Positions 18,354 through 31,081 of a stretch of 64,000 nt of DNA are shown here, one piece after another. Origin of the DNA: Colwellia sp. (GTDB lineage: Bacteria > Pseudomonadota > Gammaproteobacteria > Enterobacterales > Alteromonadaceae); NCBI GenBank assembly GCA_013215385.1, contig JABSOY010000011.1, forward strand, positions 1 through 64,000. The letters are read 5' to 3'. Position numbers and translations under genes: made by a program. Position 1 is the stretch's first letter. Every line of letters begins with the position of its first letter. The notes under the pieces are model-generated. The model searched no databases. It was not told the DNA's origin and worked only from the letters and a program-made list of their open reading frames with translations.

Positions 18354-19358
18354 ATGAATTTAAAACGTTTTTTTGCGGTAATTAAAGCCCGTAATATTGA
18401 ATTTTTTCGTGATAAGTCATCTTTAGGTTGGAACTTGTTTTTCCCTATTTTAATGTTAGCAGGCTTATCTTTTGTCTTTTCAGGTGATGGTAAATCCGTC
18501 TATAAGGTCGGAGTGATAAACCTTGAAACAGTACAGTCTACTTTTGTTGAAACCCGTTACGTCGACTTTATTAACTACCAAGAAAATTCACTCGCAACAC
18601 TAAAATTAGAGCAGCATGCCCTTGACTTTATTATTGACTTTACAGAAAAAAAATATTGGGTAAATGAAGGTTCACCAAACAGTTATCTGGTTGAAAAAAT
18701 GTTTCTAGGCCAACATAATAATTTTACGCGCTTAGAAACTCATGGTACAAAAATCCGTTATGTAGACTGGGTATTACCTGGGATATTGGGTATGAACATG
18801 ATGTTTAGCTGCTTATTTGGTGTTGGTTACGTTATTGTCCGTTATCGAAAAAACTCAGTGCTCAAGCGTTTAAAAGCGACACCACTTTCAGCATTAGAAT
18901 TTGTTTCAGCACAGTTAGTTTCGCGTATTTTTATTGTCATGTTTATGTCGAGTGTTGTTTATATTGGCTGTAATTTCTTTTTTGATTTTTACATGCTGGG
19001 TAGTTATGTAGATTTATTTATCATCGCTATTTTAGGCGCTGTTAGCTTAATTTCTTTAGGGTTATTAGTCGCAAGTCGTAGTAAAAGTGAAGAATTAATT
19101 GGCGGACTATTAAACTTAACATCATGGCCAATGATGTTACTTTCAGGTGTTTGGTTCAGTTTAGAGGGTGCTCCGAATGCGGTAAAAGTTTTTGCTGATT
19201 TATTACCTCTTACTCATTTAGTTGCGGGTGCTAGAAAAGTAATCACTGAAGGCGCAACACTGATTGATATTAGTTATCACGTTACTGCACTTTTGATCAT
19301 GAGCACTGTGTGTTTAGCCTTAGGTTCTTATTTATTTAGTTGGAATACTGAACGCTAA
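18354..19358 (+). CDS. ABC-2 type permease subunit
   Basis: 334 residues: one N-terminal membrane helix (SLGWNLFFPILMLAGLSFVF), a periplasmic domain of about 110 residues, then five helices including the conserved ABC-2 segment (LLNLTSWPMMLLSGVWFSLE, LLPLTHLVAGAR). This is the YhhJ/DrrB architecture. It forms an exporter with the preceding ATPase. A hairpin without a T-tract (stem 19379-19389 with 19402-19412) follows the stop codon and may help end transcription. Confidence 0.88.
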   Translation: MNLKRFFAVIKARNIEFFRDKSSLGWNLFFPILMLAGLSFVFSGDGKSVYKVGVINLETVQSTFVETRYVDFINYQENSLATLKLEQHALDFIIDFTEKKYWVNEGSPNSYLVEKMFLGQHNNFTRLETHGTKIRYVDWVLPGILGMNMMFSCLFGVGYVIVRYRKNSVLKRLKATPLSALEFVSAQLVSRIFIVMFMSSVVYIGCNFFFDFYMLGSYVDLFIIAILGAVSLISLGLLVASRSKSEELIGGLLNLTSWPMMLLSGVWFSLEGAPNAVKVFADLLPLTHLVAGARKVITEGATLIDISYHVTALLIMSTVCLALGSYLFSWNTER

Positions 19359-19472
19359 GAGCAAAGCCGAACCGTGCATGTAGACCTATTAATGATGTTT
19401 TATAGGTCTACACTTGCACCAGAAGCTAATGTGTAAATAAAGTGGCATAGAGCATCAATATTAATAACACCA

Positions 19473-21635
19473 TTATTTAGCCAATAACGGGTGTTCCAGC
19501 ATTTTAATATCAATCTGAGGGAAGATACTTCGAGTAAACAGCAAGGTGTTATTGTCATCCACTGTGGTAATCGAAAAATCCTTGCTTAAGGTCAATAAAG
19601 GAACACGAATAATAGGGCTAACTTTTTTACTGGTAAAGTCGTAATGAGATATCTGCTGGTATTGCGAAAAACTCTCTTTAAAAAAGAGTTCCTGTTTTTT
19701 ATTTTGCTGACGATATGTCCAAGCGTAAGCATCACTTAACTTTTTATCTACAATTTTTATCGCCGAAAAATTCTGTTTGTTTACGTTAGGTACAAGCGTC
19801 GTTTTCCACAGACCCCTGCTGCTTTTTCCGTATAAGAGTTCATTGGCTGAAATCATCATGCCATATCGACCGCCATTAAATGTAAGACGCTTATTGGTGT
19901 TGTTTTTTATATCGAATAAGTAAATATCTCGATATTCATCGGTGGTCACTGACGTTAAAATAGCGCTGTCGTCCCAACTCCATGTGGGCTGGTCATGAAC
20001 ACTAAATGGACTTTTTACGGTTGATAGTTTTTTATTTTTAATATTCAGAATGAAAATTTTATCAGCGTGTTGCTCTTCAACAGGAGAGAGGAAAGCGACT
20101 TTTATACCATCATTTGACCAACGAGGATAACGAATAGTTCGCTGTAAATGGGTTAATTGTTCCCTATTTTTACCATCAATACTTGCTGTCCATAATTCAT
20201 AATGTCCAGATTCATTAGATAAATAAACAATTTTTTTATTGGCGCTAGAGTAATGGGGATGAAGGTGATTAAAGGTCGATTGAATAACAGGTAATGGGCT
20301 ACTAGCAACGGTATTATTTAGTGATAAACGTGCAACATAATAATTTTCTGGACGTTGCTGATAAAAAAGTTCACCACTTTTACGAGCAAATGCAGGGTAA
20401 CTAAAACCTTCGAGTTGTAAATTATGAGTACTTTTATCTTTAATATTGAGAATATAACCCGAGCGAATATCAGCACGTTGTGCACCATAAACTAATTTTT
20501 TACCGTTTGGATGCCAAGCAAGACCAACAATATCTTGTTCTTTAAAAGTAAGCTGTGTCGAGGCTTTAGTCGTTAAGTTAACTAAAAATATATTTTCATT
20601 AAAGCGACTAAATCGTCGAGTTACCGCAATGTGAATGCCATCGGGAGAGAATGCCATATCACGTTCACGATAATTACAATCCTGTTGGCATGAAAATCTA
20701 ACCGGTTGAGCATCTTTATCTATCAGTGAAATGAAATACACACCACTTTTCTTTGCTGACGAATGCTTACCATGATAAGCCAGTGTTTTATCGTCTGGTG
20801 AAATATCTAAATAATAATAACCTCCCCCTATAGGGCAATTAATAATTACTTTTTCTTGGTGAGTTTTTATATTAAGTTGGACAATATCGCATTTATTTTT
20901 AACATAATCTCTACGAGAGAAATATAAGTATTTTCCGTTATTACTCCATACAGAATGACCTTCTTTTGCTTGATCAAAGGTTAATTGTTTAGCGTCTACT
21001 TTAGGGTGCTCTCTATCATGTAAATATAGGTTGTTTTCCCCGTCAGGCGTTAACCATTTATAAGCTATATACTGTCCATCCGGTGACGGAGCAACAAACA
21101 TTTCCCCGCCTGGGGACTTGGTGATTTTAGTGACTTTGGGTTGAATAAATTCATTGTTTTGCAATGATAACCAAATAAGTATAACAATCAAAAATGTTAA
21201 TAAAAGGTAGAGTAAGTTATATTTTTTATTTTTATCTTTAATATTGAATGTATTGCTCTGAGCATGTTTAGATTGTTGACTAGAAAAATCTGACTCTGTA
21301 ATTATCTCATCAAAGATAGGCGTGATTAATAAGCGATAACCCACCTTTCTAATTGTTTCAATAACTTCGCTGTCGCTATCGGCACCTTTTAAATGTTGAC
21401 GTAAATTCCAAATAGCATTGGTTAGCGCTTTTTCACCGACATACTCATTGCCTTGCCAGATATTGTTGATAAGTTCTTCACGAGGAATAATACGTGGTGA
21501 GTGTTGTGCGAGGTAGCATAATACTTCAATGAATTTAGCTTGAACGGATTGTTTCTCTGCATCATCAAATTGAATCGAATATTCAAAAGGATATATATGG
21601 CAGTTGCCAATTTTAAATGGGGTATTCACTTTCAT
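19473..21635 (-). CDS. CadC/ToxR-like membrane regulator with TolB-type beta-propeller
   Basis: About 720 residues. The N-terminal 100 residues are an OmpR-type winged helix (REELINNIWQGNEYVGEKAL, RKVGYRLL), followed by a polar linker, one membrane helix (LLYLLLTFLIVILIWLSL) and a large periplasmic TolB/WD40-like propeller (SPDGQYIAYKW, SPDDKTLAYH, SPDGIHIAVTR, SNDGIKVAFLS). No kinase or receiver is present, so it senses and binds DNA in one polypeptide. The frame extends to a GTG at 21665, but the ATG at 21635 (MKVNTPFKIG) fits the family and neither has an ideal ribosome-binding site. It is divergent from a TonB receptor, which it may control. Confidence 0.85.
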   Translation of the reverse strand: MKVNTPFKIGNCHIYPFEYSIQFDDAEKQSVQAKFIEVLCYLAQHSPRIIPREELINNIWQGNEYVGEKALTNAIWNLRQHLKGADSDSEVIETIRKVGYRLLITPIFDEIITESDFSSQQSKHAQSNTFNIKDKNKKYNLLYLLLTFLIVILIWLSLQNNEFIQPKVTKITKSPGGEMFVAPSPDGQYIAYKWLTPDGENNLYLHDREHPKVDAKQLTFDQAKEGHSVWSNNGKYLYFSRRDYVKNKCDIVQLNIKTHQEKVIINCPIGGGYYYLDISPDDKTLAYHGKHSSAKKSGVYFISLIDKDAQPVRFSCQQDCNYRERDMAFSPDGIHIAVTRRFSRFNENIFLVNLTTKASTQLTFKEQDIVGLAWHPNGKKLVYGAQRADIRSGYILNIKDKSTHNLQLEGFSYPAFARKSGELFYQQRPENYYVARLSLNNTVASSPLPVIQSTFNHLHPHYSSANKKIVYLSNESGHYELWTASIDGKNREQLTHLQRTIRYPRWSNDGIKVAFLSPVEEQHADKIFILNIKNKKLSTVKSPFSVHDQPTWSWDDSAILTSVTTDEYRDIYLFDIKNNTNKRLTFNGGRYGMMISANELLYGKSSRGLWKTTLVPNVNKQNFSAIKIVDKKLSDAYAWTYRQQNKKQELFFKESFSQYQQISHYDFTSKKVSPIIRVPLLTLSKDFSITTVDDNNTLLFTRSIFPQIDIKMLEHPLLAK

Positions 21636-22044
21636 TGAAATTTTGTTTTCCCTCAGTAATAACACGGAAAATAGCTAGCTCACAGTCTAACAAGTAAAGT
21701 GACTGGTTCAATAGCTAATTGTAACAAACGACTGGTATTTGCATGTTTGTATCATTTAACTGGTCAGTTGTTTTTAATTATTTCTATTTTTATCTGTTTA
21801 ATTAATTTTTATAACTTTTAAACGCCTTTTTGTTACCTGTTGATAACTATGTAAAAAATAAGAAAAGAGATTGAATAGATGTATAAACGACCTGTAGCCG
21901 ATTGTAGTTACTGGTGATCTTCTATAAAAAAATAGTGAAACAAAAAAATAATAACTAGCGAATGAAAGATGAAGTGATAAATCGCTTTATTTTGAAGTTC
22001 GCAACTCACTATAAAACATTAGGAAATACACCTCGGGAGATGTG
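21636..22044. promoter_or_regulatory. Divergent control region with four ACTGGT repeats
   Basis: About 410 bases without a gene. ACTGGT occurs in direct orientation at 21702, 21731 and 21759 (spacing 29 and 28 bases) and again at 21910. The third copy is part of an inverted repeat AACTG-GT-CAGTT (21758-21769). These are candidate sites for the adjacent winged-helix regulator; this is inference. Confidence 0.35.
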
Positions 22045-25000
22045 ATGAAAAAAAACACTATTACTATAGCTATTCAAGCTGCAATATTAAGCTCTGCTAC
22101 TTTAACGTCGTCATTTGTACTAGCACAAGACGATGAAACAGCCGCGGTTGCTCGCCAAGAAATTAAATCGACTTCAATCAAAGCAAAGAAAGCTAAAGAT
22201 GTTACCGAAAAAATAACAGTAACAGGCTCACGCCTACGCCGTGATAGTTTTAGTGTTGCTACGCCATTAGTTACCATGGGTCGAGAAGCGGTAGGTGATA
22301 CAGGTCTTGGTGAATTGGCCGATATATTAACTGAAAATATGCCGTCGGTATCTTTTTCTACCAGTAATGTTACTAGTCAATCAAGTGTTTCTACGACAGG
22401 TATTCAAACGGTTCAATTGCGTAATTTAGGCTCAAGTCGTGCTCTAACTTTGATTGACGGACGTCGTGTTGTAGGTAACTCTAAAAGTAACAATGCTGTT
22501 AGCATGTCAACTATTCCGGCAGGCATGATCGAGCGCATTGAAGTTATCACTGGTGGTGCTTCTGCAACTTATGGCTCTGATGCGGTGACGGGTGTAGTTA
22601 ACATTATCACTCAAAGCCAAAAAGAAGGTTTTACTGCTAAAACTCGTGGCGGTGAAACGCTTGAAGGCGGCGGAAAAGAATTTACCTTAGACTTAAACTA
22701 CGGTAGCTCATTTGCTGATGAACGCGGTTATATGTTTATGAGCGTTAACTACGATAAAGATTACGGCCTTAAATACACTGACCGTGACCGGGCAGCTATT
22801 CAAAGTGGCTATTTTTATGATGCAACAACTATGCGCAATATGGCGCAAACTGAAAATGGCGATGTACCACTAAGCGAAACTACCATGAGTGACTGGCGTA
22901 ATCTAAATGATGGTATTGCTGGTGGTGTCTTTTTAGAGTCAAGTAAATACGATACAACTTACTGGTACGATGAAAATGGTCAACGCACTGATTGGAATGA
23001 AGAAAGAGACGGTGTTAATACCCGTGAATGGGTTGAATTAAAAGTACCTAGTGAACGTATTTCAGCAGCGATAAAAGTTGATTTTGATATCACAGACGAA
23101 CTTACTTTCTACTCGCAAGTGCAGTGGAGTGGTAATTACACAGTAAACCCGAAATCACCAGAAAACTCATATGAAGGTGAAACGGCTATTTATACCGATA
23201 GAGAAACAGGTATCGCAGGTAACGTACGATTAGGTTATATCCCAATTGATAACCCTTTTGTGCCAGACAATATTCGTGAAACTGCAAGCCAATATAAAGA
23301 CAGAATTTATTGGGACCGTAGTTTTAGTGAAGTAGGACGAATTGAGACCGATAATGAACGTGAAACAATCCGTGCTTGGGCTGGCTTGCAAGGCGTTGTT
23401 TTTGATGGTGAGTGGGACTGGGATATCTCGGTAGGTTATGGTTCATTCGACCAAACACAATTTCGTAATAATGAAATTGATGTATTTAAAGCGAAAAATG
23501 CATTAGATGCTGGTTATGCAGATGACGGCAGTATTCAATGTAATGACGCTGCAGCACGTGCTGATGGCTGTGTTGCCTTAAATTTATTTGGTGAAGGCTC
23601 TATCACTCCAGAAATGGCGGATTACATTCGTGTAAACCCAACGTTGAAAGTTAAGAACGAGCAAATCTCGATTTTGGGTTATATGGCGGGTGACTTATTT
23701 GACATGCCAGCAGGCCCTGTTGCAACAGCATTTGGTTTTGAATATCGCAAAGATAGCCAAGAAGCTATAACTGATGACGCCTTAACATATGGTGGCATTA
23801 CCTGGAATTTAATTCCGGCATTTAAAGGTGATATATCTGTGGCGGAAATATTTGCTGAAGCATCGTTCCCTTTGTTACGCGATTTACCTGGTGTTGAACA
23901 CTTATCTTTAGAAACCTCCATACGTTTTGCTGAATATGATTTATCAGCCGTTGGCCTAGTTACAAGTTCAAAACTAGGATTTTTATGGTCAGTTGGTGAA
24001 GGGTTGAACTTCCGTGGTAACTGGGCGATCGCTCAACGTGCACCCACGGTAAATGATATTTTTGAGCCAGCGGCTGGCGATTTCGACAGCTTTAATGATA
24101 TTTGTGACAAGGTTAGTGCTACATCAACAGGAGAAGGTCATGACAATTGTCGTTTAGAGCCAACTATTGCTGCAGCCATTGCTGCTGATCCAGACTTTGA
24201 ATTTGATGATGAAAGCCGTAGTAAATACTCACCTAACGCAGGTAATCCTGATTTATTCGAAGAAAAAGGGACTACCTTAACGATTGGTGCAACGTATGAA
24301 CCAACTTTCTTAGCTGGCTTTAGTATTGCCGTGGATTACTACGATATCTTTATTGAAGATGCAATTTCTTCATTTGGTAATGATGAAATATTGAAAGAGT
24401 GTTATGCATCATCGACCACTTTAGGCAGTGAAAATGCATTTTGTGATGTAATCAAGCGCGATGCTGAAGGTCAAATCGAAGAAGTTTTACAACGTAGCTA
24501 TAACATTGATGAATTAAGTACTCGTGGTGTTGATATAGCTGTCGCGTATCGTTACGATTTTAATGAATTTGGCGTGTTAAAATTCAAGCTTGACTGGACA
24601 CATTTACTTGAACATTCAACAACAAAAACCGGCGTTGATGGTAAGTTTAAAACCGACAGAGTTGGTTTCGTTGGTCTATTTGAAGATAAAGCTTCGGGCA
24701 GTGTTTCCTGGAGCCTAGATGACTTACGTATTCGTTGGAGCACTAGCTACAAAAGCTCGGCGTTACGTAGTCAAAGCAACATAGATGCATGGCAAGCAAA
24801 TATTGATCGTTGTGCTGAAGGCGAAGATAGCTGTGTATCAGACCCTGAAAAAATCGCTTATCAAGAATACGATGCATACTTTAAACATAACGTTTCAGTA
24901 TCGTACAATATTGAAATGGAAAATGAGTCTTCAGTTCGACTATTTGGTGGTGTGAACAATGTTTTTGATGACCAAGGGCAGTTCTATATCGGTGGACGTG

Positions 25001-25071
25001 GCAACTATGGCAGTCAATACGATGCCGGCCGTGGTCGTTTTGCTTATTTAGGTGCAGAAGTTAAGTTTTAA
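22045..25071 (+). CDS. Large TonB-dependent outer-membrane receptor
   Basis: About 1008 residues. Signal peptide ending near VLAQ, a short linker, TonB box KITVTGSR and plug with GSSRALTLIDGRRV, IERIEVITGGASATYGSDAV and VTGVVNIIT. The barrel contains FRGNWAIAQRAPTVNDIFEP and ends with an aromatic strand (GAEVKF). Receptors of this length with a GSRLRRDSF-type entry are abundant in Alteromonadales and usually import oligosaccharides, peptides or other large nutrients. An in-frame GTG at 22042 precedes the ATG; the ATG is favoured because GGGAGA is 4 bases before it. The ligand is unknown; the divergent CadC-like regulator and downstream phosphatase are the only clues. Confidence 0.9.
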   Translation: MKKNTITIAIQAAILSSATLTSSFVLAQDDETAAVARQEIKSTSIKAKKAKDVTEKITVTGSRLRRDSFSVATPLVTMGREAVGDTGLGELADILTENMPSVSFSTSNVTSQSSVSTTGIQTVQLRNLGSSRALTLIDGRRVVGNSKSNNAVSMSTIPAGMIERIEVITGGASATYGSDAVTGVVNIITQSQKEGFTAKTRGGETLEGGGKEFTLDLNYGSSFADERGYMFMSVNYDKDYGLKYTDRDRAAIQSGYFYDATTMRNMAQTENGDVPLSETTMSDWRNLNDGIAGGVFLESSKYDTTYWYDENGQRTDWNEERDGVNTREWVELKVPSERISAAIKVDFDITDELTFYSQVQWSGNYTVNPKSPENSYEGETAIYTDRETGIAGNVRLGYIPIDNPFVPDNIRETASQYKDRIYWDRSFSEVGRIETDNERETIRAWAGLQGVVFDGEWDWDISVGYGSFDQTQFRNNEIDVFKAKNALDAGYADDGSIQCNDAAARADGCVALNLFGEGSITPEMADYIRVNPTLKVKNEQISILGYMAGDLFDMPAGPVATAFGFEYRKDSQEAITDDALTYGGITWNLIPAFKGDISVAEIFAEASFPLLRDLPGVEHLSLETSIRFAEYDLSAVGLVTSSKLGFLWSVGEGLNFRGNWAIAQRAPTVNDIFEPAAGDFDSFNDICDKVSATSTGEGHDNCRLEPTIAAAIAADPDFEFDDESRSKYSPNAGNPDLFEEKGTTLTIGATYEPTFLAGFSIAVDYYDIFIEDAISSFGNDEILKECYASSTTLGSENAFCDVIKRDAEGQIEEVLQRSYNIDELSTRGVDIAVAYRYDFNEFGVLKFKLDWTHLLEHSTTKTGVDGKFKTDRVGFVGLFEDKASGSVSWSLDDLRIRWSTSYKSSALRSQSNIDAWQANIDRCAEGEDSCVSDPEKIAYQEYDAYFKHNVSVSYNIEMENESSVRLFGGVNNVFDDQGQFYIGGRGNYGSQYDAGRGRFAYLGAEVKF

Positions 25072-25127
25072 CTTCAAAAACTTTATGGAACGTTATTTTT
25101 TCTAAACCCTAGCTCATAACATAATTG

Positions 25128-25160
25128 GTATCTCACATGGATGTGAGATACATTATTTTG
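25128..25160 (+). terminator. Probable terminator after the TonB receptor
   Basis: A perfect 11-bp inverted repeat GTATCTCACAT/ATGTGAGATAC with only GG between the arms is followed by CATTATTTTG. The T-tract is interrupted, so termination strength is uncertain. Confidence 0.6.
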
Positions 25161-25214
25161 ATTTTCAGTGTGTATTATTATCCTCGTTAAATTTGATTAA
25201 TCGGTAAGTAAAAA

Positions 25215-26303
25215 ATGATTAAAAACTTCTCTCTCTTTATTTTTGCTTTTTGTCTTTTAGTTGGCTCAAAGTATCTATTTTCACATCAAGAAAAACCTGC
25301 GTTAATGATTACTGATGGCCCATACATTTCATTGAACATGGAAGATGAACTAGCATTCAGTTGGCTTTGTGAAAGTAAGGTTGTGCGGATGAAAATAACC
25401 ACTAAACAATTACCCTATGACTTTCAACAATGCCAACTTGATGCATCTATCGAACAGTACAAATTTATAAGTGATGCTTTGATTTATCAAGGTGACTTTA
25501 AAGTTGCCGCCGCTAGTGACTTTCATGGTCAATATGACTTGATGAAAACATTATTAACCAATAATCATATTATTGACCAAAAAGGCGATTGGGCATTTGA
25601 TAATGGCCATTTTGTTATTACTGGGGATGTTTTTGATCGTGGTAATAAAGTCACTGAAATTTTATGGTTTTTGTATCAACTCGAAAAACAGGCTGAGCTT
25701 GCCGGCGGAAAATTACACTTATTATTAGGTAATCATGAAGTCATGATATTAAATGGTGATTTACGTTATTTACACCCTAAATATGTTGAAACTTCACGGT
25801 TATTTGAACAGCCTTTTGAAAAGTTGTACGGCAGAAATACGCTGTTAGGCGCTTGGCTAAGAAGTAAGTCCGTATTGGTAAAAGTAAATGATATGTTGTT
25901 TGCTCATGGCGGCTTTCATCCCTCCTTAGCAAAAGAAAAACGAACACTTAGCGATATAAATCAAGTTTTTAAAAATAATTTAGTGAAAACAGAATTGGCT
26001 CAGCCCAGAGAAGGTTGGGGGAAGTATCTTCATAAAAAGCATGGTCCTATTTGGTATAGAGGTTATTTTAAGAAAGATAATGGCGCTAGCGCCGAAGAAA
26101 TTGATTTACTGCTTAATCATTTCGATATTAACTATTTAGTCGTTGGGCATACCTCACAAAAGCAAGTAGAAACACGCCATCAAGGGCGAGTACTAGCTAT
26201 TGATTCGAGTATTAAAAATGGTGAATATGGCGAAATCCTCCTTGTTGACGGCAAGAAAAAGTGGCGAGGTACTTTGGCCGGTGAAAAAATAATATTGGAT
26301 TAA
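25215..26303 (+). CDS. Exported PPP-family metallophosphatase (Shewanella-like phosphatase type)
   Basis: 362 residues with an N-terminal hydrophobic signal or anchor (LFIFAFCLLVGSKYLF). All PPP metal-site motifs are present in order: SDFHGQYD, GDVFDRG, LGNHEVM, FAHGGFHP and VGHTSQ. The D-F-H-G form of the first motif (instead of GDIHG) and the general spacing resemble the Shelphs group. It should be a two-metal Ser/Thr or Tyr phosphatase, or a nucleotide or polyphosphate hydrolase, working in the periplasm. The gene follows the TonB receptor by 143 bases with a hairpin between them. Confidence 0.85.
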   Translation: MIKNFSLFIFAFCLLVGSKYLFSHQEKPALMITDGPYISLNMEDELAFSWLCESKVVRMKITTKQLPYDFQQCQLDASIEQYKFISDALIYQGDFKVAAASDFHGQYDLMKTLLTNNHIIDQKGDWAFDNGHFVITGDVFDRGNKVTEILWFLYQLEKQAELAGGKLHLLLGNHEVMILNGDLRYLHPKYVETSRLFEQPFEKLYGRNTLLGAWLRSKSVLVKVNDMLFAHGGFHPSLAKEKRTLSDINQVFKNNLVKTELAQPREGWGKYLHKKHGPIWYRGYFKKDNGASAEEIDLLLNHFDINYLVVGHTSQKQVETRHQGRVLAIDSSIKNGEYGEILLVDGKKKWRGTLAGEKIILD

Positions 26304-26472
26304 TAGCAAATAGCTAAATTTAATGAATAAAATTAACCTTTTGGAAGTATATCGTCTATGCTAATTTAAGTATGTCGATGAGTTAGACTCATTATTTTCA
26401 GCAGTTGATTTTTTAATGAAATTATTTGTTAAGTCACTGCATTAAGAAACCAACTTATAAAAGGTTTACGCT

Positions 26473-26832
26473 ATGTTGTTAAAGATTGTTGGCTTATTTT
26501 TTGTTGGTCTTGCCATAATAGGTGCTGTTTTACCTCTTTTACCTACGACTCCTTTTCTATTAGTCGCCGCGGCTTGCTTTGCAAAGTCTTCACCTCGAAT
26601 GCATAAAATGTTACTCGACAATAAGATTTTTGGTCCACTTATATATCACTGGGAAGAGTCTCGTAGTATTCCTCAAAATGCTAAAGTTATCGCCTTAACC
26701 TCAATGGTTTTGGCATCTTGTTGGTCATGTTATATATTGGATAACAATGTGTTAAAGGTTTTAGTGGTTGCTTTAGTGATGGGGCCGTTTATTTTTATGT
26801 GGCGCTTGCCTATTGCGGATAGTAATAAATAA
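26473..26832 (+). CDS. ybaN: YbaN/DUF454 inner-membrane protein
   Basis: 119 residues, with a family-typical start (GAVLPLLPTTPFLLVAAACF) and KSSPRMHKMLL, then two more membrane helices. The family is widespread but its function is not established. AAAGG lies 9 bases before the ATG. Single gene. Confidence 0.85.
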   Translation: MLLKIVGLFFVGLAIIGAVLPLLPTTPFLLVAAACFAKSSPRMHKMLLDNKIFGPLIYHWEESRSIPQNAKVIALTSMVLASCWSCYILDNNVLKVLVVALVMGPFIFMWRLPIADSNK

Positions 26833-26905
26833 TATAGGTTTAATGTTTAAGACTTATAGAGTAAACCTAAGCCTTAAACAGGTATAAATAGTTTTAAAAA
26901 TGAGT

Positions 26906-27505
26906 TTACTCAGCTAAGGCTTTACCTACTAATTTTGCTAAATGATCGGGTAGGGTTAGTGAAAGTGCAATTTCGTGACCACGGTCAGACATTTTCCCCC
27001 AGGTCATTCTTACAATTCTAATTATTTTAGCTTCATTATCTTCTTCAGTATATTTCGCGGCAAAGGCATCAAAATAGTATTGCAGGAATACCAAACAAGC
27101 AACATCTTCAAGGGTTTGCGTATCGGTATTTGTTTTAAGTTTTTCTTTTCTTAAAAGACAAGCGGTGGTTTCGGCTTCACTCTCGTCAAAGCCATTTTCG
27201 ATCATCAGTGATTTAGCCAGTTGCGCATGAAACTTACCTTGCGCGATACGCCATTGGTAATAACCTGCTTTTCCTAGCTCGAATTCAGTGCGCTTTAACT
27301 GCCAACGTTTAATATGCTGAGCACGTACAGCAATTTGCAATAACTCATTAGACTGAGGGAAGTACTGCGCCAAGCAAGTTGTCATGTACTGACCATAAAG
27401 TAACTCGTTAGGCTGCGAGTTTCCTTCAACAATGGTTTGGTTTGGGTCTTCACTATTAATTTTATCAATAGCGGCTAATACAGTCGTTAAACGCGAAGAA
27501 GTCAT
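26906..27505 (-). CDS. DUF4202 family protein
   Basis: 199 residues, cytoplasmic and helical. Conserved family landmarks are RAQHIKRWQLKRTEF with the following KAGYYQWR, and FLQYYFDAFAAKY near the end. The His and charged residues suggest a metal- or nucleotide-binding fold (the family is sometimes compared with HD hydrolases), but no function is established. Single gene divergent from pyrG. Confidence 0.8.
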   Translation of the reverse strand: MTSSRLTTVLAAIDKINSEDPNQTIVEGNSQPNELLYGQYMTTCLAQYFPQSNELLQIAVRAQHIKRWQLKRTEFELGKAGYYQWRIAQGKFHAQLAKSLMIENGFDESEAETTACLLRKEKLKTNTDTQTLEDVACLVFLQYYFDAFAAKYTEEDNEAKIIRIVRMTWGKMSDRGHEIALSLTLPDHLAKLVGKALAE

Positions 27506-27609
27506 AAGTGTTACCTAATCTATGGGATAATTATAAGTAATAGGGTAACTTTTTCTTCATGAAATACAAACTAATTCAATAAAAAATCACAATTGATCCC
27601 TTGATCATA

Positions 27610-27638
27610 TTGTCGTTTCAACTAGTTTTGAGTATAAT
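27610..27638 (+). promoter_or_regulatory. Predicted sigma-70 promoter of pyrG
   Basis: TTGTCG (27610-27615) and TATAAT (27633-27638) are separated by 17 bases, 123 bases before the pyrG ATG. The leader begins with a CCGTCCTGCTAGG stretch followed by a T-run, but no convincing attenuator hairpin is seen. Confidence 0.7.
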
Positions 27639-27685
27639 GTTTTCCCGTCCTGCTAGGTTGGTGTTTTTTTCAAAATCATGACTAA

Positions 27686-29398
<1,713 letters not shown>

Positions 29399-29413
29399 AC
29401 CTGAAAATTAATT

Positions 29414-29439
29414 AAACCGTAGCTTCATGCTGCGGTTTT
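29414..29439 (+). terminator. Terminator between pyrG and eno
   Basis: A 10-bp stem AAACCGTAGC/GCTGCGGTTT (one G-T pair) with a TTCAT loop, ending in TTTTG, 16 bases after the pyrG stop. Confidence 0.75.
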
Positions 29440-29490
29440 GCTTTCTAGCACAATGTTTTATGACGAGATTTAGAATTTAAATTTAAATAG

Positions 29491-30831
<1,341 letters not shown>

Positions 30832-31005
30832 TTTATTGATAACAGTCTTTTAATCCTATTTCAGCGTTGAAAGTGCTCACTGACTATCGTCAGCTGACAT
30901 ATAAGGAAATATTAATGTCGTGATAACATGGATGTTAATGAGCGACCCGCGCTATCGCCTTGAACTAGAATTAAAATCCAAGTTTTCAATTAAACTATTA
31001 AAAAT

Positions 31006-31035
31006 AAAAAACCACTCATTTGAGTGGTTTTTTTT
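31006..31035. terminator. Bidirectional terminator between eno and the MscS gene
   Basis: AAAAACCACTCA/TGAGTGGTTTTT forms a long stem with A-rich left and T-rich right flanks, so it can serve eno on the plus strand and the convergent channel gene on the minus strand. Confidence 0.9.
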
Positions 31036-31081
31036 ATGCTTTGGATTCTAAGTTGAAAGCCAGATTTTTATTACTGACTTA

